Of a stretch of 64,000 bases of DNA, positions 8,931 through 17,128 are shown piece after piece. The stretch comes from Chloroflexota bacterium. GTDB lineage: Bacteria > Chloroflexota > Anaerolineae > UBA1429. A program made the position numbers and the translations under genes. Every line of letters starts with the position of its first letter. Within the stretch, counting starts at the first letter, position 1. The stretch spans positions 62,001 through 126,000 of the forward strand of contig JAIOAW010000001.1 in NCBI GenBank assembly GCA_019873625.1, given 5' to 3'. The notes below the pieces were generated by a model, which was not told the DNA's origin, ran no database searches, and saw nothing but the letters and a program-made list of their open reading frames with translations.

Positions 8931-9974
8931 TCAGCCCCCCTCCGGTAGGATTTCATCGAGCAACGACCACTGTTGCTTGGGGATAAACGTGGGGTCTTTG
9001 ACCTCCACAAGGGTAATCGCCCCCGCTGGGCACGTGGAGGCGCACAAACCGCACCCCATACAGAGCGCCGCATCCACCTGGGCCGGCCCCTCGCGGCGCC
9101 GGATGGCGCCGAAATGGCAGCGCTCTTCGCAGGTGCCGCAGGCAATGCAGGCCCCTTGGTCCACCACGGCCTGGAAGCGGCTTTCTTCCATCACGGCCTG
9201 TTTGCCGTGCACCGTGATGGCCCGCAAAAAGACGCAGCAGCACGAACAGCAGTTGCAAATGACCGTGGGGCGATCGGTATTTTCCGTGGTGTGCACCAGG
9301 CCCAGTTCTTCACAGCGCTTGAGGATATCGAGCGCCTCCTCCACGGTGACCTCGCGGCCCACGCCGCGCCGAATGTGGTATTCCGCCACGTGGTCGAAGG
9401 CAAAACAGGTCTCCAGCGGATTATCGCACGCCCGCTCGCGCACGCGGCAGGGGCACCTCTGCACCGAGATGCGCTCTGCCTGGCGCACCAACCCAGCCAC
9501 CTGTTCGAAGGGCAAGATGGAACGAGTATCTTCCACCTTCTCCACGATGGGGATGACGCGCCAAGGGCGCGCTTCGGGATCGGGGTGCTCGTAGGTATGC
9601 ACCAATTCCTTGTTGTAAAATTCGCGCCAGCGATCGAGAAAGGCCTCGCCGTAACGTTCCTCATAACGCGTGTCAAAGAGGATAAGGTCCATAAACCAAC
9701 CGGGGTTCTCGGTGGTTACATAGCGCGAGCCTTCAGGGGCTTCTTCGAGGAGCACAAGGCCCCGATCGTAGAGGTCGGCCAGGCCCTGGGCGACCTCGCC
9801 CTCATCTTGGCCCAGGCGTTCAGCCAGGTCGTGCGGCGTTCCGGGCAAATGGGCCATCCATTGCGCCTCGCGCTCGGAGAGCATCGTATCCAACAAGCCG
9901 ATGAGAATCTCCGAATTGGGGAAGCCTAGCCGCCCGGCGATCGTACGCAGGTAGTCTCGTTTGGCGTTCTCCAT
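8931..9974 (-). CDS. Winged-helix-like protein with two C-terminal 4Fe-4S clusters and a Cys-rich centre
   Basis: A 347-residue protein, probably a redox or electron-transfer factor. The C-terminus carries two full ferredoxin motifs (Cys276/279/282/286 and Cys305/308/311/315). In the middle lie Cys174/176/183/190 and a very dense Cys cluster at 240-247 (CNCCSCCC), suggesting extra metal sites. The N-terminal ~80 residues look like a helix-turn-helix, with a PGTPHDLAERLGQDEGEV segment. ATG 9974 follows GAAAGGGG. It is paired with the SDR gene. Similar multi-cluster proteins occur in anaerobes; I do not know a proven function. Confidence 0.75.
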   Translation of the reverse strand: MENAKRDYLRTIAGRLGFPNSEILIGLLDTMLSEREAQWMAHLPGTPHDLAERLGQDEGEVAQGLADLYDRGLVLLEEAPEGSRYVTTENPGWFMDLILFDTRYEERYGEAFLDRWREFYNKELVHTYEHPDPEARPWRVIPIVEKVEDTRSILPFEQVAGLVRQAERISVQRCPCRVRERACDNPLETCFAFDHVAEYHIRRGVGREVTVEEALDILKRCEELGLVHTTENTDRPTVICNCCSCCCVFLRAITVHGKQAVMEESRFQAVVDQGACIACGTCEERCHFGAIRRREGPAQVDAALCMGCGLCASTCPAGAITLVEVKDPTFIPKQQWSLLDEILPEGG

Positions 9975-10125
9975 AAGGCCCCTTTCAATCGTAAGGTGCC
10001 GGGATGATACCCAAGGGCGCATCACGCTGTCAACCCGACTTGGCCAAACGGCCCTGCTCAGCCCTTCCGCCGGATCACCCCATACCCCACGCCGGGAATC
10101 ATCCGACGCCTCCCAGCGTGGAAAG

Positions 10126-10153
10126 TTGACACCCGGCCCACAGGGCGTATACT
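10126..10153 (+). promoter_or_regulatory. Promoter of the thiamine operon
   Basis: TTGACA (10126-10131) and TATACT (10148-10153) with a 16-bp spacer, about 25 bp before the TPP riboswitch. Confidence 0.75.
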
Positions 10154-10176
10154 ATATAGCAAACCGCATACGTGCC

Positions 10177-10268
10177 TTGCTGGGGGAGCCCGCGGACGGG
10201 CTGAGAGGATGGGTGCAGCCCATCGACCCCTGGAACCTGATCTGGGTCATACCAGCGTAGGGAAGCAA
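10177..10268 (+). ncRNA. TPP riboswitch (THI element)
   Basis: The conserved blocks GGGCTGAGA (10198-10206), GACCCCTGGAACCTGATCT (10225-10243) and ATACCAGCGTAGGGAA (10249-10264) are all present. The closing stem pairs TTGCT with AGCAA. The element precedes thiN and a thiamine-type ABC importer. Binding of thiamine pyrophosphate should favour the downstream terminator. Confidence 0.97.
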
Positions 10269-10281
10269 CCGTGCCTCTTAT

Positions 10282-10316
10282 CGCCGCTGGTTTTGCCCAG
10301 CGGCGGTTTCGTTTTC
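10282..10316 (+). terminator. Riboswitch expression-platform terminator
   Basis: CGCCGCTGG (10282-10290) pairs with CCAGCGGCG (10297-10305) across a TTTTGC loop and is followed by GTTTCGTTTTC. It sits between the TPP aptamer and the thiN start. Confidence 0.88.
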
Positions 10317-10330
10317 AAAGCAGGTGAACT

Positions 10331-11011
10331 ATGGCCGAACGCACCGCACCGCACGTCGTGCTCGTTCTGAACGGGCCTTGGGCCTTCCCGGAGCGCCTCT
10401 TGGCGCTCTTGGCGGAGGCCGATTTCATCATCGCCGCAGATGGCGGGGCCGATCGCCTTGCCGAGCACGGCGTGTATCCCCACGTCCTCGTGGGAGATAT
10501 GGATTCCATCTCCCCCACCCTCCTCGAATCCCTGGAACATCGCGGCTGCCGCATTATGCGCTTCCGCCGCGAAAAGGATGAGACGGATGGCGAACTCGCC
10601 TTGCGCGAGGCGTTGACCTTCGGGCCACGGCGGTTGACCATCCTGGGCGCCCTGGGCGGGCGGATTGATCACGCCTTGGCCAATATCGCCCTTTTGGCTA
10701 TGCCCGGTTTGGATGGCTTGGAGGTCTCTTTGTTCGACGGCGTCTCTTGGGTTCGCCTCGCCCTCTGCGAGGCCGAGGTGCGCGGGCACCCGGGCGACCT
10801 CGTTTCGCTCATCCCCTGGGGAGGGGATGTCTTTGGCATCACCACGGAGGGCCTAGCCTACCCCCTGCGCGATGAACCGCTCTATGCCGGCGCGGTGCGC
10901 GGGGTGAGCAACGTCCTCCTGGGCGAGCGCGCCCGCATCACCCTCCGCGAGGGGAGGCTCTTGGTCATCCACACCCCTCAGGCCCATTTGGAGGCGCCCA
11001 ATGCCCCTTAG
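10331..11011 (+). CDS. thiN: Thiamine pyrophosphokinase
   Basis: Makes thiamine pyrophosphate from thiamine and ATP. The family motifs ADGGADRLAEHG, VGDMDS and DETDGELAL (acidic Mg-binding residues) and GALGGRIDHALAN are all present in a 226-residue protein of normal length. It is the first gene after the TPP riboswitch, as expected for a TPP-repressed salvage operon. The next gene starts 11 nt inside its 3' end. Confidence 0.95.
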   Translation: MAERTAPHVVLVLNGPWAFPERLLALLAEADFIIAADGGADRLAEHGVYPHVLVGDMDSISPTLLESLEHRGCRIMRFRREKDETDGELALREALTFGPRRLTILGALGGRIDHALANIALLAMPGLDGLEVSLFDGVSWVRLALCEAEVRGHPGDLVSLIPWGGDVFGITTEGLAYPLRDEPLYAGAVRGVSNVLLGERARITLREGRLLVIHTPQAHLEAPNAP

Positions 11012-11702
11012 CGCATATAATCCCTTTGCGGATCCCTCGCAAGCCGCCGCGTATGACGGCTGGTTCGAATCGCCCTTGGGCCGGCTCATCGGCCGTCTGC
11101 AAGGGGCACTCGTGGAACGCCTGGCCCAGCCGCGCCCCGGCGAGCGAGCGCTCGATGTGGGCACGGGCACGGGCCTTTACGCCGTGCGGCTGGACTCTCG
11201 CGGCCTGCGCGTGGTGGGGTGCGATGCCTCCGAGGCGATGCTCGCCGTCGCGGCGCGCAAGGGGACTGCCGTGAGATGGTGTTTAGCCGAGGCGGAGCAT
11301 TTGCCCTTTGCCGATAGCGCTTTCGACCTTGTCCTTTCGGTTACGATGCTCGAATTCGTGCCGGAACCGCGCCGCGCCCTGGAGGAGATGTATCGCGTCA
11401 CCGCGCCGGGCGGGCGGTTGGTGGTGGCCGTGCTGAACGCCGAAAGCGCCTGGGGGCGCTTCTACCGCGCCCAGGCCGAGCGCGAAGAGACGCCCTTCCG
11501 CTACGCCCACCTCTTTACGCCGGGGGAGTTCGTCAGCCTCCTTCGGGCCGTTCACCCCGGCGGGCGCCCTCCGCGGTGGTCTGGTTCCGTCTTTTTCGGG
11601 CCTTCAGGCCGTGCGGCTTGGGCCGGCACGTGTTTAGAGCGCCTTGGGCAATGGCTCTGGCCGGAGCGAGGGGCGCTCTTGGTGGGGAGGGTAGAAAAAT
11701 GA
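11001..11702 (+). CDS. Class I SAM-dependent methyltransferase
   Basis: A 233-residue methyltransferase of the Methyltransf_11 type. SAM motif I is LDVGTGTGLYAVRL (about residues 50-63), followed by GCDASEAML and the SFDLVLSVTMLEFV block. It overlaps thiN at the 5' end and shares an ATGA with the next gene, so it is firmly in the riboswitch operon. Its substrate is unknown; a link to thiamine metabolism is suggested only by position. Confidence 0.85.
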   Translation: MPLSAYNPFADPSQAAAYDGWFESPLGRLIGRLQGALVERLAQPRPGERALDVGTGTGLYAVRLDSRGLRVVGCDASEAMLAVAARKGTAVRWCLAEAEHLPFADSAFDLVLSVTMLEFVPEPRRALEEMYRVTAPGGRLVVAVLNAESAWGRFYRAQAEREETPFRYAHLFTPGEFVSLLRAVHPGGRPPRWSGSVFFGPSGRAAWAGTCLERLGQWLWPERGALLVGRVEK

Positions 11703-11977
11703 ACGGTCTCAGCGCGCAGATCAGCCTCTATCCCCTTGGGCAGGCCGATTTGGCCCCCGCCATCGGCGAAATTTGGGCGGCCTTGGAGGCCCACGGCGTG
11801 TCCTACCAGGTGGGCAGTATGAGCACCCTCGCCTACGGCGAGGAGGAACAGGTGTTCGCCGCCCTCCAAGAGGGCTGGCGCCGCGCAGCGGCCTATGGGC
11901 CAGCGGTGATGGTCATCACCCTGAGCAACGCCTGCCCGGCGCCCTCCTTCCCCCCCAAGGAGGAAGGTCATGGCTGA
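11699..11977 (+). CDS. Thiamine-binding protein (MTH1187/YkoF-like)
   Basis: A 92-residue protein starting at ATG 11699, which overlaps the previous stop. It has the pattern of the thiamine-binding YkoF/MTH1187 superfamily (QISLYPLGQADLAPAI, then VSYQVGSMSTLAYGE). In such proteins a ferredoxin-like fold binds thiamine or its pyrimidine part. Its position in a TPP-controlled operon next to an ABC importer fits. The last ~10 residues overlap the permease start. Confidence 0.85.
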   Translation: MNGLSAQISLYPLGQADLAPAIGEIWAALEAHGVSYQVGSMSTLAYGEEEQVFAALQEGWRRAAAYGPAVMVITLSNACPAPSFPPKEEGHG

Positions 11978-12827
11978 GTTCCCCGTTGCCGCTCGCCCTT
12001 CGTGGAGGCGCAGAGGGCGCCTGGCCTTGGCGCAATATCTGCCCGCCGCGGCCTTGGTGCTCACGCTCCTCGTCTTGTGGGAACTCGCCACCCATCTGTG
12101 GAAGATTCAGCCGTGGCTCCTGCCCGCCCCGAGCGCCATCTGGAAGGCAGGCCTGGCTGCCAAGGGGCTGCTTGGCCCGCACACCTGGCAGACGGCGCAG
12201 GAGACGCTCTGGGGATTCCTCCTCGCCCTCGGCGTGGGGTTGGGGTTGGGCCTCCTCATCGAGTTCTCGCCCTTGGTGCGCTACGCCCTCTACCCGCTTT
12301 TGGTCGTCTCGCAGACCATCCCCATCATCGCCATCGCACCGCTCCTCGTCATCTGGCTAGGGTACGGCATTTGGCCCAAGATCATCGTCGTGGGGCTGGT
12401 GTGCTTTTTCCCCATCGTGGTGAACACGGCAGATGGCCTGCGCAGCGCCGACCCCGAACTCATCGCCCTGTTGCGCACGATGGGCGCCTCGGAGGGGCAG
12501 ATCTTTCGGCTGGTGCGCTGGCCAGGGGCTTTGCCGATGATCTTTTCCGGCATCAAGATCGCCATCACCTACAGCGTGGTGGGGGCCATCCTCGGCGAGT
12601 GGGTAGGCGCAAGCCGAGGACTGGGCGTCTTTATGTTGCGCGCCACGAACTCCTTTCGCACCGATTGGGTCTTTGCGAGCATCGCCATTACGGCCATTTT
12701 GAGCGTATGCCTGTTCGGCCTGGTGAGCCTCGCCGAAAGGCTTGCCCTACGCTGGTACTATGCCGCCGGCCGCGGCGAACGTTGGGAGGAATTGAAACCG
12801 AGCCGCCTTCCTAAGGCGACCCGATGA
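11970..12827 (+). CDS. thiX: ABC transporter permease, ThiX-like
   Basis: Inner-membrane permease of the SsuC/TauC (BPD_transp_1) family with about six membrane helices. The EAA-like loop is LLRTMGASEGQIFRLVRWPGALP, ahead of the last helices. ATG 11970 lies 8 nt inside the preceding gene. The TPP riboswitch and the neighbouring thiamine-binding and NMT1-type proteins suggest import of thiamine or a pyrimidine precursor (HMP or formylaminopyrimidine) rather than sulfonates. Confidence 0.88.
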   Translation: MAEFPVAARPSWRRRGRLALAQYLPAAALVLTLLVLWELATHLWKIQPWLLPAPSAIWKAGLAAKGLLGPHTWQTAQETLWGFLLALGVGLGLGLLIEFSPLVRYALYPLLVVSQTIPIIAIAPLLVIWLGYGIWPKIIVVGLVCFFPIVVNTADGLRSADPELIALLRTMGASEGQIFRLVRWPGALPMIFSGIKIAITYSVVGAILGEWVGASRGLGVFMLRATNSFRTDWVFASIAITAILSVCLFGLVSLAERLALRWYYAAGRGERWEELKPSRLPKATR

Positions 12828-12846
12828 TGTGAAGGAGGTGAACAGG

Positions 12847-13824
12847 ATGAACCGATTCTTGCGCATCCTTTTGGCGGTGCTGTGGGTGGGCGCCCTCTTA
12901 GGGGCCGGGTGCGGCCGCCAGGCCAGCCCCACCAAAGCCGTCCTCTCGCTGGATTGGGTGCCCAACACGAACCATACCGGATTTTACGTGGCCCTAGAAA
13001 AGGGCTGGTACGCCGAGCAGGGCATTGATCTGGAGATTCAAATCCCCTCGGACCCCGCCGCCGCGCTCAAACAGGTGGCCGCCGGGAATACCGAGTTCGG
13101 CGTGAGTTTTCAGGAAGAGGTAACCATCGCCCGCGCCAACGACATCCCCGTGGTCTCCATCGCGGCCATCATCCAGCACAACACCTCGGCCTTTGCCTCG
13201 CTCGCCTCCTCGGGCATCCAGAGGCCGCGCGACTTTGAGGGCAAGCGCTACGCCTCCTACGGCCTGCCCATCGAGCGGCCCATCCTCGGCAGTTTGATGA
13301 AGTGCGACGGCGCCGATATCAACAAGGTCGAATTCGTAGACGTGGGGTTTGATGCCTTCCCCGCCCTCCTCGGCGGGCGCGTGGATATCGCCTGGATCTT
13401 TATGGCGTGGGATGGCGTGCAGGCGCAACTCAAAGGCGTGGAACTCAACACCGTGCCCCTTTACGGCAGTTGCGTGCCCGACTACTATACACCGGTCATC
13501 ATCGCCGGCGAGACGACCATCGCCAAGCGCGGAGACCTGGTGCGGCGCTTCTTGGCGGCCACGGCCAAAGGGTATGAGTACGCCATCGCCCACCCCGAGG
13601 AAGCCGCCGAGATTCTGCTGAAACACTCGCCGGAAAGCGACCCGGCCCTGGTGCGCGCCAGCCAACTCTGGCTCTCGCCGCGCTACCAAGATGACGCCCC
13701 GCGTTGGGGGGTGCAATCGGCCGAGGTATGGTCTCGCTTTGCGGAATGGCTCTACAGCGAGGGCTTGTTGCCCAAACGGATTGACCCCAACAAGGCCTTT
13801 ACGAACGATTTTCTGCCCAAATAG
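12847..13824 (+). CDS. thiY: ABC transporter substrate-binding lipoprotein, ThiY/NMT1-like
   Basis: Lipoprotein with signal sequence and Cys near residue 21 (GAGC). The mature part matches the NMT1/THI5-like fold: LDWVPNTNHTGFYVALEKGWY is the family signature, followed by FGVSFQEEV. ThiY binds the thiamine pyrimidine precursor in other bacteria. ATG 12847 is preceded by AAGGAGGTG (12832-12840), an unusually strong ribosome site, in keeping with the high copy needed for a binding protein. It is 19 nt after the permease. Confidence 0.92.
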   Translation: MNRFLRILLAVLWVGALLGAGCGRQASPTKAVLSLDWVPNTNHTGFYVALEKGWYAEQGIDLEIQIPSDPAAALKQVAAGNTEFGVSFQEEVTIARANDIPVVSIAAIIQHNTSAFASLASSGIQRPRDFEGKRYASYGLPIERPILGSLMKCDGADINKVEFVDVGFDAFPALLGGRVDIAWIFMAWDGVQAQLKGVELNTVPLYGSCVPDYYTPVIIAGETTIAKRGDLVRRFLAATAKGYEYAIAHPEEAAEILLKHSPESDPALVRASQLWLSPRYQDDAPRWGVQSAEVWSRFAEWLYSEGLLPKRIDPNKAFTNDFLPK

Positions 13825-13829
13825 GGGCT

Positions 13830-14609
13830 GTGGTGAACGCGACGAACGATTACCCCGTCATCCTAGAGCATATGAGCAAGGCCTTCCGCGTGGATGGCCG
13901 CCTCGTGAGCGCCCTGGAGGATGTCTCTCTCCAGGCGCGCGCTCAAGAGTTCGTCACACTCATCGGCCCTTCGGGCTGCGGCAAAAGCACGCTCCTCAAC
14001 ATCATCTGCGGCCTCCTCGAGCCGGATGAGGGCACGATCATCCTCCACGGTGAACGGAATGCGCCTCGGCTGGGGCGCGTGGGCTATATGCCCCAGAGGG
14101 ACCTCCTCCTCCCCTGGAAGCGCGTGCTGGATAACATCCTCCTCGGCCCGCAGATTATGGGGCGAGACCTGGCCGAGGCGCGCCGTGAGGCGCTGGACCT
14201 CTTGCCGCTTTTCGGGCTAGAGGGGTTCGAAAATCACTACCCGGCCACCCTCTCCGGCGGGATGCGCCAGCGCGCGGCCCTGATGCGCACCTTTATGTGC
14301 CACCACGATATCGTCCTTTTGGATGAGCCGTTCGGCGCCCTCGATGCCCTCACCCGCCGCACGATGCGCCGCTGGCTGCTCGACGTGTGGGCGCGCTTTC
14401 GCCAGACGATCCTTTTCGTCACCCACGATGTGGAAGAGGCCCTGTTCCTTTCGGATCGCATCTATGTCTTTTCGCCGCGGCCTGGGCGCATCATCTTAGA
14501 GATGGCCCTCGATCTCCCCGCAGACCGCCGCGAGCGCCAGGCCGCCGCACCGGAATTCGTCGCCTACCGCCAACGTCTTCTCCAAGCCCTGGGGCTGGAG
14601 GAAGGGTAA
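13830..14609 (+). CDS. thiZ: ABC transporter ATP-binding protein, ThiZ-like
   Basis: ATPase of the nitrate/sulfonate/ThiZ class. Walker A is GPSGCGKST, the signature LSGGMRQRAAL, Walker B DIVLLDEPFGALD, and the switch His is in THDVEEAL. The GTG start at 13830 (a second GTG is adjacent) lies just after the ThiY stop. Completes the ThiXYZ importer. Confidence 0.92.
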   Translation: MVNATNDYPVILEHMSKAFRVDGRLVSALEDVSLQARAQEFVTLIGPSGCGKSTLLNIICGLLEPDEGTIILHGERNAPRLGRVGYMPQRDLLLPWKRVLDNILLGPQIMGRDLAEARREALDLLPLFGLEGFENHYPATLSGGMRQRAALMRTFMCHHDIVLLDEPFGALDALTRRTMRRWLLDVWARFRQTILFVTHDVEEALFLSDRIYVFSPRPGRIILEMALDLPADRRERQAAAPEFVAYRQRLLQALGLEEG

Positions 14610-14618
14610 AGGAGCGCG

Positions 14619-15074
14619 ATGCACGTCATCAAAGAAGGCCCTGGCGATCGCCCGCCGTATACCTATGAGGGAGAAGTGGCCTACCGGAATGGAGATGTCC
14701 TCGTCTTGCGTTGCATCTGGGCGGCCATCAAGCCCTTTGCGGTGGAGGATTTCCGCCTCCAAGAGGGCGACGTGATGATCGAATGCTACTACCCGGCCGA
14801 GTGGTTCAACATCTTTGCCGTCTATACCCGCGAGGGCGATTTAAAGGGGTGGTACTGCAACATCACCGAGCCGCCCATCCTCACCGAAGAGGAGGTGCGC
14901 TGGAAAGACCTCGCCTTGGATCTCCTCATCCTGCCGGATGGGCGCGAAATCCTCTTGGATGAAGACGAGTTCGAGGCTCTCGCGCTCGATGCCGAGAGCC
15001 GCCGGCAAGCCTTAGAGGCGCTGGCAAAGATCCGCCAATGGCATGCGGAAGGGCGCTTCCCCTTCAACGGTTAG
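14619..15074 (+). CDS. DUF402-family protein (possible nucleotide phosphohydrolase)
   Basis: A 151-residue protein of the DUF402 family (relatives: FomD and the Staphylococcus/Bacillus nucleotide phosphatases). It shows the conserved YYPAEWFNIFAVY...GWYCNI segment and the later DLALDLLILPDG...LLDEDEFE acidic stretch that holds metal in relatives. It follows the ThiZ-like gene by 9 nt and is probably the last gene of the thiamine operon. In this setting a thiamine-phosphate or nucleotide hydrolase is conceivable, but this is only inference. Confidence 0.78.
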   Translation: MHVIKEGPGDRPPYTYEGEVAYRNGDVLVLRCIWAAIKPFAVEDFRLQEGDVMIECYYPAEWFNIFAVYTREGDLKGWYCNITEPPILTEEEVRWKDLALDLLILPDGREILLDEDEFEALALDAESRRQALEALAKIRQWHAEGRFPFNG

Positions 15075-15079
15075 GGGGC

Positions 15080-16474
15080 CTATATCGTCAGGCGGTCTCC
15101 CAGATTGGGGACGATGACTTCCTGCATCCCCAGCGCCTCCAAGGCCGGCTGAAGCGCCAAGGAGGCCTCTTCATCCCCGTGGACGAGAAAGGCCTTGCGG
15201 ATGCGTTGGGGGCCGATCTCGCGCATATAGGCCAAAATCTCTTCGCGATCCGCATGGGCGCTGTAGCCGTCAATACTCTCGATATGCGCCCGCACGGGGT
15301 ACTCTTCCCCAAAGATGGGCACCCGCTCCTGCCCTTCGACGATGCGCCGCCCCAAGGTATGCGCCGCCTGGAACCCCACAAAGAGGATGGTGTTCCGCTC
15401 CTCACCGATGTTGTGCTTGAGATGGTGCAGGATGCGCCCAGCCTCGCACATCCCCGAGGCGCTGATGATGATGAGCGGATCGGTGCGGTCGTTGAGGGCC
15501 TTGCTCTCTTCCACATCGCGGACGTAGTGGAGTTGGCTAAAGCCAAAGGGATCTTCGCGGTCGAGCACGAATTGCAGGGCCTCGGCATCGTAATATTCGG
15601 GGTGCAGGCGAAAGATATCGGTGGCGTTGATGGCCAGGGGTGAATCCACATAGATGGGCAGGGCCGGGATTTGGCCGGCCTTGATCAGGCGGTTCAACGC
15701 GTACACGATTTCTTGCGTGCGCCCCACCGAAAAGGCGGGGATAATCACCTTGCCGCCGCGCGAATACGTATCGCGGATGACCTGGGCCAGTTTCGCCTCG
15801 GCCTCTTCGGGCGTGCCGTGGGTGCGCGCACCGTAGGTGCTTTCGCTGATGAGGTAATCTACACCCGGCACCACCTGGGGGTCCCGCAAGATGGGCATAT
15901 CTTTGCGGCCCAGGTCCCCCGTAAAGAGCAAACGGTAGGTGCGGCCGTCCTCTTGGATGTCGAGCGCGCAAAGCGCTGAGCCGAGGATATGCCCAGCATC
16001 GTAAAAGGTCAGCCGAACGCCCGGCGCGATGAGCATCGGGCGTTCGTAATCCATACTCACGAAATAGCGCAGGCTCTCCGTGGCCTCGGCCACCGTGTAA
16101 ATCGGCTCGATGGGCGGTTCGCCCTGTTCGGTATGCTTTTTGTTCAGGTAGGCGGCGTCCGCCTCCATAATGTGCGCCGTATCGCGGAGCATAATGCTGC
16201 ACAGGTCGCGCGTGGCGTAGGTGCAAAAGATGGCTCCTCGAAAGCCCGATTTGACCAAGTTCGGGATGTTCCCGCTGTGGTCAATGTGCGCATGCGAAAG
16301 GACCATCGCCTCCACCTGGGTCGCGTCAAAGGGCAAGTTCCGGTTGCGCTCAAAGGCCTCCTGCCGGTGGCCCTGAAACAGGCCGCATTCGAGGAGGACG
16401 CGCGCGCCGTTCACGTGCAAAAGGTGCATCGAGCCGGTCACGTTGCGCACGGCGCCGAGGAATTCGATTTCCAT
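15080..16474 (-). CDS. Beta-CASP metallo-beta-lactamase ribonuclease
   Basis: A 464-residue RNA-processing nuclease of the YSH1/CPSF-73-like bacterial group. The metal motif is SHAHIDHSG, with a GHILGSA block, FTGDLGR, the beta-CASP insertion (SVGRTQEIVYALN; SASGMCEAGR) and the final HADREE plus VHGDEEAS. Most likely an endo/exonuclease in mRNA turnover. Start ATG 16474 follows AAAGGGGG. It ends 5 nt from the convergent DUF402 gene, with no terminator between. Confidence 0.9.
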   Translation of the reverse strand: MEIEFLGAVRNVTGSMHLLHVNGARVLLECGLFQGHRQEAFERNRNLPFDATQVEAMVLSHAHIDHSGNIPNLVKSGFRGAIFCTYATRDLCSIMLRDTAHIMEADAAYLNKKHTEQGEPPIEPIYTVAEATESLRYFVSMDYERPMLIAPGVRLTFYDAGHILGSALCALDIQEDGRTYRLLFTGDLGRKDMPILRDPQVVPGVDYLISESTYGARTHGTPEEAEAKLAQVIRDTYSRGGKVIIPAFSVGRTQEIVYALNRLIKAGQIPALPIYVDSPLAINATDIFRLHPEYYDAEALQFVLDREDPFGFSQLHYVRDVEESKALNDRTDPLIIISASGMCEAGRILHHLKHNIGEERNTILFVGFQAAHTLGRRIVEGQERVPIFGEEYPVRAHIESIDGYSAHADREEILAYMREIGPQRIRKAFLVHGDEEASLALQPALEALGMQEVIVPNLGDRLTI

Positions 16475-16620
16475 AAAGCCACCCCCTTTAAGTCTTGGGC
16501 AGATTAGCCCCAGGCAGCATCCCTGTCAAAAACTGCCTGGCGAATTGGAACTCGCGCTCAAACTCCAGGTGGTGTACGCGCAAGTAGCCTCAAGCGAGCG
16601 CCCCATCTCCCTCTTCCTGC

Positions 16621-16647
16621 GAGGGGCTGCCGATGAGGCAGCCCCTC
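16621..16647. repeat. Perfect 11-bp inverted repeat
   Basis: GAGGGGCTGCC (16621-16631), loop GATGA, GGCAGCCCCTC (16637-16647). It lies just beyond the 3' end of the fRMsr gene. It lacks a U-tract on either strand, so a terminator or 3'-end stabiliser role is tentative. The rest of the 177-bp gap shows nothing. Confidence 0.6.
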
Positions 16648-16651
16648 GGAT

Positions 16652-17119
16652 TCACACATAGGGGTTCAGGAGCGCCAGGATGCGTTCGAGCGGGGCGATG
16701 TCATCTTGATCAAACTGGGCGAGTTTGTCGGAATCAATATCCAGCACGGCCACCACCCGCCCTTCTTTGATGAGGGGGAGGCAGATCTCGCTCTTGGAAC
16801 GGCTGTCGCAGGCGATGTGGCCGGGGAATTCCTCCACATTGGGCACCACCACGGGCTGGGCCGTGCGCACGCAGTGCAGGCACACGCCGCGCCCCTCCAG
16901 CACCTGGCAGGCCACCGCCCCCTGATATGGCCCCACGGTGAGCGAGTTTTCATCGCGCACGAAATAGAACCCCGTCCAGAAATGGTGGGGCATCTTGTGG
17001 TGGAGGACGGCGCAAATCGTCGCCATCGCCGCGATGAGGTTCGGCGAGCGGCCCTCGATGAGGCCGCGGAGTTGGGCATAAATGCGCTCATAGCGCCCGG
17101 GGCGTCTCGGGTCAATCAT
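16652..17119 (-). CDS. msrC: Free methionine-R-sulfoxide reductase (GAF type)
   Basis: Reduces free L-methionine-R-sulfoxide. It is a 155-residue GAF-domain protein with the full Cys set: Cys71 (VACQVLEG), Cys80 (GRGVC) and the catalytic Cys104 in FPGHIACDSRSKSE. The E. coli relative uses Cys84, Cys94 and Cys118. Starts 9 nt after the PHP gene, so it is the last gene of the rbsK-lpd-PHP run. Confidence 0.92.
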   Translation of the reverse strand: MIDPRRPGRYERIYAQLRGLIEGRSPNLIAAMATICAVLHHKMPHHFWTGFYFVRDENSLTVGPYQGAVACQVLEGRGVCLHCVRTAQPVVVPNVEEFPGHIACDSRSKSEICLPLIKEGRVVAVLDIDSDKLAQFDQDDIAPLERILALLNPYV

Positions 17120-17128
17120 CTTTTCCCC

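Noticed and set aside
12002-12814. 270-codon plus-strand frame
   Set aside because: Alternate frame within the ThiX-like permease; the permease frame has the membrane helices and the EAA loop.
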